In this document: positions 14,502-21,283 of the stretch, piece by piece
Layout of the letters: the number at the start of each line of letters is the position of its first letter
How positions within the stretch are numbered: position 1 is the stretch's first letter
NCBI GenBank assembly: GCA_902489255.1
Contig: CABTZF010000015.1
Coordinates: 1-43,643 of the forward strand
DNA: 43,643 nucleotides
Reading direction: 5' to 3'
From: an uncultured Peptoniphilus sp.
Lineage (GTDB): Bacteria > Bacillota > Clostridia > Tissierellales > Peptoniphilaceae
Made by a program: the position numbers and the translations under genes
The notes under the pieces: model-generated
Databases searched by the model: none
What the model was told of the DNA's origin: nothing
Seen by the model: only the letters and a program-made list of their open reading frames with translations

Positions 14502-15433
14502 TTCAAGCCTCTGTTTCTGATGTAACGTTCTGCGTAAACACTGGCAATTGCCCCATCGTTAGCTGCAGTAACAATTTGTCTTAAAACTTTATCTCTTATA
14601 TCTCCTGCCGCAAAAATTCCATCCACACTAGTTCTCATATAAATATCCGTCTTAATAAAATTGTCCTTATCAAGGTCTAAAAATCCTTTAACAAAATCAC
14701 TGTTAGGACTCATTCCTACAAAAATAAAAACTCCGTCGCTAGCCACAATATTTCTTTGACCTGTTTTTAAATTTTCAAGTTCAAGTTGCTTAACTTTTTG
14801 GTCATCACCTAAAATACTATTTAATTTACTATTCCATATAAATTTAATTTTCGGATTTCTGATAATTTTATCAACAGCCTGAGCATTCCCATCAAAAACA
14901 TTCTCATCATGAATAATAATCATAGTTATGGAGTTGCAAAAATTTGCCAAATAATCTGCTTCATCCAGAGCCAAATCGCCTGACCCTAAAATATGAATAT
15001 CTTTATTTATAAAATTATCAGCGTCACAAGTGGAACAATAACTAACTCCACGCCCTGTATATTCCAGCTCACCTTTAGCATTAATAACTTTTGAATAAGT
15101 ACCTGTTGCTATAATTACTGCCTTTGCAGTAAACTCTCTATCCCTTTTTGTAATTACCCTAATATAATCTTTTTCCTTAACTAACTTTTCTACAGTTCCA
15201 TAGGTAAATTTATTAGTGTCATAGCCTGATGCGTGTTTTCTAAATTCATTTACTATATCTCTTCCGGAAATATTAGTAAAGCCCGGATAATTTATAACGG
15301 ATGCAGTATCATTAATACGTCCGCCATAGGCTGCTTTTTCAATAATTAAAGTTTTCAAAAGAGATCTACCTGCATAAATTGCTGCAGAAAGTCCGGCAGC
15401 TCCTGCCCCTATTATTATTAAATCATATTCCAT
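14498..15433 (-). CDS. trxB: thioredoxin reductase-family flavoprotein
   Basis: This 311-residue FAD/NADPH protein has GAGAAGLSAAIYAG (residues 9-22) for FAD, redox pair CSTC (133-136) in the NADPH-binding domain, and the C-terminal FAD motif IFAAGDIRDK. I chose the ATG at 15433, 7 bp after AAGGGG; the longer frame starting at 15457 lacks a site. It overlaps the mrp-type gene by 11 bp and the ASST-thioredoxin gene by 4 bp. It is probably dedicated to reducing the fused thioredoxin, though it may serve general thioredoxin as well. Confidence 0.9.
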   Translation of the reverse strand: MEYDLIIIGAGAAGLSAAIYAGRSLLKTLIIEKAAYGGRINDTASVINYPGFTNISGRDIVNEFRKHASGYDTNKFTYGTVEKLVKEKDYIRVITKRDREFTAKAVIIATGTYSKVINAKGELEYTGRGVSYCSTCDADNFINKDIHILGSGDLALDEADYLANFCNSITMIIIHDENVFDGNAQAVDKIIRNPKIKFIWNSKLNSILGDDQKVKQLELENLKTGQRNIVASDGVFIFVGMSPNSDFVKGFLDLDKDNFIKTDIYMRTSVDGIFAAGDIRDKVLRQIVTAANDGAIASVYAERYIRNRGLK

Positions 15434-16193
15434 AATTAAACCCCTTAATAAATTCATTGATTTCAGTTATTTCTAAAAGCTCAATATCTCCCTTGTCTAC
15501 GTACTCACTAAATTTTGGATCTATTGGCAGTTTGCATATATTTTCTATCCCCATAGCTTGAGCTTGCTGATAAATTTTACTCTCCCCGAAAATATGATGT
15601 ATGTTTCCGCAAGTAGGGCATTTAAAATATGACATATTTTCAACAATACCCAAAATATTTATCTTCATAAGTTTAGCCATGGTCACAGCTTTTTTTACAA
15701 TCATTTCTACCAAATCCTGAGGAGTGCTAACAACTATTATTCCGTCAAGTGGCATTGACTGAAAAACCGTTAATGAAACATCTCCTGTACCAGGTGGCAT
15801 ATCTACAAGAAGAAAATCCAAATCACCCCAATTAACATCTGAAAAAAATTGCCTTATAGCATTATTAATTATTGGTCCCCTCCATAAAACAGGGGAGAAT
15901 TTATCTTCTAAAATTGTATTTACCGAAATGATCTTTATGCCTGTTTTTGTTGTCGGAGGTAAAATTTCTCTACTGTTGGATTTTGCAAGCTCATCTATAG
16001 CAAAACCTTCAGGAATTGAGGGCCCTGTTATATCGGCATCTAAAATCCCAACTTTAAAACCCATTTTGTTTAGGTGGCAGGCAAGTATTGACGTGGTAAA
16101 TGATTTTCCAACTCCGCCCTTGCCGCTTGCTATTGCAATAAGCTTTTTAATATTTGAATTCTTGTTAAAATTAAACTTTTCAATTCCTTGCAT
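15423..16193 (-). CDS. mrp: Mrp/NBP35-family Fe-S cluster carrier ATPase
   Basis: This 256-residue P-loop protein has the deviant Walker A GKGGVGKS (24-31), switch motifs ILDADITGPSIP and VDMPPGTGD, and the cluster-binding pair CPTC (192-195). These are features of Mrp/ApbC/Nbp35 carriers that hold and transfer an iron-sulfur cluster. The start has AGGAGGG 4 bp upstream. It lies between a histidine phosphatase and trxB in an overlapping operon, which suggests a link between cluster handling and thiol redox state. It lacks the N-terminal DUF59 domain found in longer Mrp proteins. Confidence 0.92.
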   Translation of the reverse strand: MQGIEKFNFNKNSNIKKLIAIASGKGGVGKSFTTSILACHLNKMGFKVGILDADITGPSIPEGFAIDELAKSNSREILPPTTKTGIKIISVNTILEDKFSPVLWRGPIINNAIRQFFSDVNWGDLDFLLVDMPPGTGDVSLTVFQSMPLDGIIVVSTPQDLVEMIVKKAVTMAKLMKINILGIVENMSYFKCPTCGNIHHIFGESKIYQQAQAMGIENICKLPIDPKFSEYVDKGDIELLEITEINEFIKGFNYGI

Positions 16194-16202
16194 CTGACCC
16201 TC

Positions 16203-16808
16203 CTATAAAGAATCTATTGGATTTAAAGGAGCTTTTTTTATTATATAAAACTTTCCTCTATCATAATTGGCAATGTTAAACTGTGCATTTCTTCTTACCC
16301 TGTTTTTCCAGAAATCTTTTACTTCAATATTTTCCATTACTGTGAACATGGCAATTATTGTTACTCCATGGCTAACTATCAAAATATTTTCATCCTTAGC
16401 CTTATAGACATAGGTTTCAAAAAATTCCCTCACCCTTCCTATAAGGTCATAAAAACTTTCCCCATCTATTCTGTTATACTTTTCAGGCTTATGAAAATAT
16501 AAGTCATGTAGATAAGCATCTGTTTTTTTTATATCATTAAAATTTTTCCCCGACCAATATCCAACATCTATTTCTCTTAGAAGAGGAGTTTTAATAATAT
16601 TATTTTTAGGGCAGATTATTTTTGCCGTATTATAAGCCCTATTTTGATCCGAAGAATAAACTTTTGAAAAATTTATATTTTTAGCCTGTTCTTTCAAAAT
16701 TTTAGCCATATTAATGCCCTTATCACTTAAAGGAGAATCCGCCTGCCCTTGTATCCTATTTATTTTATTCCACTCAGTTTCGCCGTGCCTTGTAAAATAT
16801 ATAAGCAT
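16203..16808 (-). CDS. histidine phosphatase family protein (phosphoglycerate mutase-like)
   Basis: This is a 201-residue member of the branch-1 histidine phosphatase superfamily. The phosphohistidine motif RHGETEWN is at residues 8-15, and further conserved residues are in SDQNRAYNTAKII, ID-GES and VSHGVTI (about 144-150). Length and motifs fit GpmB, CobC or PhoE-like phosphatases; the substrate cannot be assigned. The ATG start has GGAGGG. It is the first gene of the leftward operon with mrp, trxB and the ASST-thioredoxin fusion. Confidence 0.85.
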   Translation of the reverse strand: MLIYFTRHGETEWNKINRIQGQADSPLSDKGINMAKILKEQAKNINFSKVYSSDQNRAYNTAKIICPKNNIIKTPLLREIDVGYWSGKNFNDIKKTDAYLHDLYFHKPEKYNRIDGESFYDLIGRVREFFETYVYKAKDENILIVSHGVTIIAMFTVMENIEVKDFWKNRVRRNAQFNIANYDRGKFYIIKKAPLNPIDSL

Positions 16809-16829
16809 AAACCCTCCAAAATAAGTTTA

Positions 16830-16857
16830 CTTATAATTAATTATATTATAGTTTCAA
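16830..16857 (-). promoter_or_regulatory. probable promoter of the phosphatase-mrp-trxB-ASST operon
   Basis: On the minus strand TTGAAA (16857-16852), a 16-bp spacer and TATAAG (16835-16830) lie just upstream of the first gene. The match is fair and the region is very AT-rich, so the call is moderate. Confidence 0.4.
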
Positions 16858-16932
16858 ATCAAATAAAAGAAAAAATATATTGCATTTGTCTATATAGATT
16901 CCCTTAAAAATATTTTTTATTCAGCATAAATT

Positions 16933-16987
16933 AAAGCCCTACAATATAGTTTATGTAAATTAAAACTATATTGTAGGGCTTTTTTAA
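16933..16987. terminator. long perfect terminator hairpin
   Basis: A perfect 20-bp stem (16933-16952 with 16963-16982) and a 10-nt loop are followed by T residues on the plus strand, with TTTAATTT on the minus side. It lies downstream of the leftward dehydrogenase gene, whose transcripts would end here, and it also insulates the operon to its left. Confidence 0.8.
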
Positions 16988-17008
16988 TTATCTTAGATTT
17001 TTTTAATT

Positions 17009-17947
17009 TTACTTTAAAGTTTCATCAAGATTTTTAAGAACAAGAACTCCTATATCATCTTGGGCATCTATGGTAGATCCGCCAATGTGGGGTGACATAT
17101 AAACTCTATCAAGTTCAAATAATTTTGAAGAAATTGGAACATCTTGAGTGTCAAGGCCGCCTGTACCTAATTCATCAGCAAGGGTGTCAAGGTTTGCTCC
17201 ACCAAGTTTTCCGTTCTTGATATATTTATAAAGAGCTTCTTCATCAACTATTCCGCCACGTGCTGCATTGATAATAACAGCTCCGTCTCTCATTTCTTCC
17301 ATTTGCTTGTCAGAAATCATATTTTTTGTTTCAGGAGTTAATGGCATGTGAAGTGTTATTACATCAGCATTTTTAACTACTTCATCAAAGCTTACTAATT
17401 TAACATAATCGTACGGATTATTTTCAGGCTTGAAATATGGGTCATAAGCTAATACATCCATCTTGAATACGTGAGCAATTTCTGCTACTCTTCTGCCGAT
17501 AGCTCCGAATCCGCAAATACCCATAGTCTTGTTTCTAAGTTCTCTACCAATCCATCTGTATTTATTCCAAATTCCGCCCTTAACTTCATTGTTAGCTTGG
17601 ATAGTATTTCTGTAAAGGTCAAGAGTCTTAGCAAATACTAATTCAGCAACTGCATTTGCATTTTGTCCGGGTGAATTTTTAACAGGAATATTTCTTTTTT
17701 TACATTCTTCAAGGTCAATATGGTTAGTTCCAACTGAACCTACTAAGATTAATTTTAAATTTTTAGCTGCATCTAATATGTCTTTGTCAATGAAAGGGTC
17801 AACTCTCATAATAAGAATATCTACATCAGGAATTAATTTAATTAATTCATCTTTTTTGGGAAGCATAACTTTTTTATATTCAATGCCTCTTTCTTTAAGT
17901 CCCTTATCAATTACATCTGACATTTGGTCAATTATTAATGCCTTCAT
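17009..17947 (-). CDS. D-isomer-specific 2-hydroxyacid dehydrogenase (phosphoglycerate dehydrogenase-like)
   Basis: This is a 312-residue NAD-dependent enzyme. It has a Rossmann motif GFGAIGRRVAEIA, the signature NAARGGIVDEEAL, and a catalytic Arg/Glu/His set with His in MSPHIGGST. The AENVAEL-like helix (NANAVAELVFAKTL) is typical of 3-phosphoglycerate dehydrogenases. There is no C-terminal ACT domain, so no serine feedback through that route. Serine synthesis or a D-2-hydroxyacid (lactate or hydroxyisocaproate) reaction are both possible; no serC or serB lies beside it. I chose the ATG at 17947 after AAGGAGG; the frame opens 34 codons earlier without any site. Confidence 0.88.
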   Translation of the reverse strand: MKALIIDQMSDVIDKGLKERGIEYKKVMLPKKDELIKLIPDVDILIMRVDPFIDKDILDAAKNLKLILVGSVGTNHIDLEECKKRNIPVKNSPGQNANAVAELVFAKTLDLYRNTIQANNEVKGGIWNKYRWIGRELRNKTMGICGFGAIGRRVAEIAHVFKMDVLAYDPYFKPENNPYDYVKLVSFDEVVKNADVITLHMPLTPETKNMISDKQMEEMRDGAVIINAARGGIVDEEALYKYIKNGKLGGANLDTLADELGTGGLDTQDVPISSKLFELDRVYMSPHIGGSTIDAQDDIGVLVLKNLDETLK

Positions 17948-18159
17948 TAAAATCCTCCTTGTTTCTAATTTCCTACCTATTATTTTAGATGAAAACCCAA
18001 TCTTTTTCAAGGATTTAAGGCTAGTATAAAAATAAAGAACTAAATGCAAAAAATAATTTTAAGTAATTTGTTTTTCCCAACTTTTTTTTAATAATATTTA
18101 CTTTAAGTAATTTCACTAAAATTTTTAAAATTTTTACCTGGTTTTAACTAATAAATATA

Positions 18160-18168
18160 TGGTACAAT
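18160..18168 (+). promoter_or_regulatory. extended -10 promoter of the aminopeptidase gene
   Basis: TGGTACAAT lies 17 bp before the start codon with GGTGATG in between. It keeps the TGn extension, and the -35 is weak. Confidence 0.5.
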
Positions 18169-18185
18169 CAAATGCGGTGATGTAA

Positions 18186-19541
18186 ATGAATATATGGAAT
18201 AATATTGACAAAAAAACTTATGATGAAATTTTTGCTTATGGTGAAGATTATAAAAATTTTTTAAACAAAGCTAAAACCGAACGTGAAGCTTGCTCTTTTA
18301 TGGAAAAATTTGCAAGAGAAAGAGGCTTTAAAAGTCTTTGTGAATTTACAGAAGCTCCAAAAAGAGGGGACAAAATTTTATTAAATAATAAAAATAAATC
18401 CCTGGTCTTATTAGTCCTTGGAAAAAATTTAGAAGACGGCATGAATATTGTTGGCTCTCACATAGATTGCCCTCGCCTTGATCTTAAGGCTAGACCTCTT
18501 TATGAAGATTCAGATATATGCTATTTAAAAACCCACTATTACGGAGGAGTAAAAAAATACCAATGGCCAACAATTCAAATTGCTCTTCATGGATTTTTCA
18601 TTGATAAGGCAGGAAAAAAACACAACTTAGTAATTGGTGAAGATGAATCTGATCCTGTATTTTATATTAATGACCTTCTGCCTCACCTGGCAAAAGATCA
18701 AATGAAAAAAACTGGAAGCGAACTTATTGAAGGCGAAGCTTTAAATATAGTTATTGGTCACTCAACTTTCGGCGTTAAAGATGAAAAAGACGGTATGAAA
18801 AAAAATATTCTTTCTATTTTAAAGGAAAAATATAATCTGGAAGAAGATGATTTTCAAGTTGCAGAATTTGAAGCAACTCCTTCAGCAAAGGCTCGTGATG
18901 TAGGCTTTGACAGAGCAATGATTGCAGCTCATGGACAAGATGACAGAATTTGTTCTTATGCAAACTTCAGGGCAATATTAGATGTTGAAAACCCTGAAAT
19001 TACAGCGGTTTCTCTTCTCGTTGATAAAGAAGAAATAGGTTCAGTCGGAAATACGGCCATGTCTGCAGCTTATTTTGAAATTTTTATTGGTGATATTTTA
19101 GAAAAAATCGGAAACTTTAATGATTTAAAACTTAAAAAATCTTTAGCAAATTCTAAAGTTTTATCAGCTGATGTTGCTGCCGGTTTAAATCCTGATTATA
19201 AAAATGTTCATGATGAAAAAAATGCTCCTCTATTAGGTCATGGAATTGTTATGGTGAAATATACCGGAGTAAGAGGTAAGGCAGGCTCAAATGATGCTAA
19301 TGCTGAATTTTTATATGAAATTAAAAATCTTTTCAATAGAGAAAATATTATATGGCAAAGTGCAGAACTTGGAAAAGTTGACCAAGGCGGCGGAGGAACT
19401 ATTGCCTACATTTTAGCAAAACATGGAGCAGAAGTTGTGGATATGGGCCCTGCCTTATTATCAATGCACGCACCCCTGGAACTTTCTTCCAAAGCTGATG
19501 CTTATATGTCCTATAAGGCTTATAAGGCTTTCATGAAGTAA
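18186..19541 (+). CDS. M18-family aminopeptidase
   Basis: This 451-residue zinc aminopeptidase is related to aspartyl aminopeptidase and yeast Ape1. Metal ligands appear in order: His in GSHIDCPRLDLK, Asp in GQDDRICSY, Glu-Glu in DKEEIGSVG and a terminal His in LSMHAPLELSSKAD. Length matches the family. The enzyme removes N-terminal, often acidic, residues from peptides in the cytosol, which suits an amino-acid-fermenting anaerobe. The start has GGTGATG 4 bp upstream. It is transcribed divergently from the dehydrogenase to its left and appears monocistronic. Confidence 0.93.
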   Translation: MNIWNNIDKKTYDEIFAYGEDYKNFLNKAKTEREACSFMEKFARERGFKSLCEFTEAPKRGDKILLNNKNKSLVLLVLGKNLEDGMNIVGSHIDCPRLDLKARPLYEDSDICYLKTHYYGGVKKYQWPTIQIALHGFFIDKAGKKHNLVIGEDESDPVFYINDLLPHLAKDQMKKTGSELIEGEALNIVIGHSTFGVKDEKDGMKKNILSILKEKYNLEEDDFQVAEFEATPSAKARDVGFDRAMIAAHGQDDRICSYANFRAILDVENPEITAVSLLVDKEEIGSVGNTAMSAAYFEIFIGDILEKIGNFNDLKLKKSLANSKVLSADVAAGLNPDYKNVHDEKNAPLLGHGIVMVKYTGVRGKAGSNDANAEFLYEIKNLFNRENIIWQSAELGKVDQGGGGTIAYILAKHGAEVVDMGPALLSMHAPLELSSKADAYMSYKAYKAFMK

Positions 19542-19643
19542 GAAATTGTTAAAAATTTTTCACTTACTTTTCTTATTTATTTTATTTATCTTAGATATCA
19601 ATTTCATGTATTTAATATTATAATAAAAGAAAAGGAGTTTATT

Positions 19644-20537
19644 ATGAAAAAATTATTAACTTTATTTTTAATTATTTGTCTATTAACATCTTGTGCATCT
19701 GCGGGCATGGAAAAGTCTTATAATTCCGCTTCTGAGATGGATTTCAACAAGGAAAATTCTATCCAAAACTCAAAAGACTATACTGAAAAACATTCAGAAG
19801 ACCCTAATGCTTACGATGAGTCCCAAAAAATTATAAGTTCTTATACCCTCACTTTTGAAAGCAAGAAATATGATGAGGCAGTTAAATTTATAAATTCCCT
19901 TATAAAAAAATATAAGGCCTATATAAGTGAATTTAATGAAAATAATTATTCAAACAGGGATTCCTTCTTCACTATAAAGGTTCCCCAAAACAGTGCTTCT
20001 GCTTTTATTGATGAATTGGAAAAAAGTGACCTTTTAAATTCTTTAGGCAAAAATCTAAATTCTGAAGATGTTACTAAAGCTTATAAGGATAAAGAGCTCC
20101 GTTTAGCTACAGAAAAAGATAAACTGAAAAGATTAAATTCCTTAGCAGAAAAGGAAAATAATATGGAAGTTCTTCTAAAAATTGAAGATAAGATCACTGA
20201 AACTATCTATACCATAGAAAGCTTGGAAAGTGATTTGAAAAATATGGATGAAAAAATAAATTATACTTCCATTAATATACGTCTTTCAGAAATTTCAGCA
20301 AATAAAATAAAATCCCAAAATCCCGACTTTTTAAGCAGGGTGAGAGAAGCTTTTGCCGGTGCATTTTCAAGCTTTATAAATTTCTGTTCAAACCTTATCA
20401 TTACTTTAATTTACTTGCTTCCCTATATATTAATTTTGGGGCTTGTAATTTTTATTCTTAAAAAGTCAAATTTTAAGTTTAAATTTTTTAAGAGAAAAAT
20501 TAAAGAAAGGAATATTGACCAAAAAATAGATAAATAA
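19644..20537 (+). CDS. DUF4349-family lipoprotein
   Basis: This 297-residue surface lipoprotein has a signal peptide with lipobox LLTSC (Cys17), a low-complexity Ser/Asn/Asp linker, and a DUF4349 domain (about 60-220) containing a coiled-coil hairpin (EKDKLKRLNSLAEKE onward). A C-terminal membrane helix (about 247-271) and a basic tail complete it. That arrangement, lipid anchor at one end and membrane helix at the other, is usual for DUF4349 proteins. The function of the family is unknown. The ATG has AAAAGGAG, and a terminator lies about 175 bp downstream. Confidence 0.88.
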   Translation: MKKLLTLFLIICLLTSCASAGMEKSYNSASEMDFNKENSIQNSKDYTEKHSEDPNAYDESQKIISSYTLTFESKKYDEAVKFINSLIKKYKAYISEFNENNYSNRDSFFTIKVPQNSASAFIDELEKSDLLNSLGKNLNSEDVTKAYKDKELRLATEKDKLKRLNSLAEKENNMEVLLKIEDKITETIYTIESLESDLKNMDEKINYTSINIRLSEISANKIKSQNPDFLSRVREAFAGAFSSFINFCSNLIITLIYLLPYILILGLVIFILKKSNFKFKFFKRKIKERNIDQKIDK

Positions 20538-21283
20538 ATTTATCACTAAAAATAAATATATGAAAAATCAATTTTAAAAATATAAAAGCCTTAGACCTGT
20601 CAATTTAACCGGGAAACACAATTTTTAAATTTTGACTCATTAAAATCACAAACTTACAAAAGTTAAAAATATGATTTTTTTACTGTCTAAATTTAAGATT
20701 ATGGCAATTTTCCCCTTAGATTCCTTAGTCTAAGGGCTTTTTACTTTATCATAAATCTCGGATTTTAGAAATTAAACCTTTGTTTGTATAAATTTAAATA
20801 TAAAGTACTTTGCCGGTCAAGGCTTGAACTGAGATGTCTTAATTTCTAATGAAAATTATTCCTAACTTTTCTTATTTCCAATTTTGCATTATTAAATTTT
20901 CAAAAATTTGAAATTTATCTATGCTGATACGAAAATAAATTGGCTTTACCCGGTCTTAAAATTTGCTCTTATAAAACATTTTTTGATGATTCTTAGTCAG
21001 GCGAATTTTATATGGCTATATTTTGTATTTGAAAGCACTGGGCAATTCACCTGCTATTTTTATTATAATAAAAAATTAGGGAAATAATTACATTACCCTA
21101 AATTTTTTAGTTTTTGTATTAAATTTTCGCATAGGATTTTTAATTTCTATATTTCAAGCCTATTATCTCTTCATATTATTTACTTATGAACTGTAAAAAT
21201 TTATGAGCCTAAGATAAGTTAAGAAAAATCCTGCATTTTTGACTCTTGCTTTTAAATTTTTTCACTAACTTATTTAATTTATC
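20538..21283. other. 746-bp gene-free AT-rich region
   Basis: I see no credible coding frame, RNA gene or insertion sequence here. The only structure I can support is the terminator at 20713-20741. The rest is AT-rich, with several short scattered frames that lack ribosome binding sites. It may hold remnants of a decayed gene, but nothing in it can be recognised. Confidence 0.6.
20713..20741 (+). terminator. rho-independent terminator after the DUF4349 gene
   Basis: CCCTTAGA (20713-20720) pairs with TCTAAGGG (20729-20736), followed by CTTTTT. It is the only terminator between the DUF4349 gene and the convergent SLH gene. Confidence 0.65.

Noticed and set aside
17948..18049. N-terminal extension of the D-2-hydroxyacid dehydrogenase
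   Set aside because: The 34 extra codons have no ribosome binding site and precede the conserved family start; AAGGAGG lies directly before the ATG at 17947.
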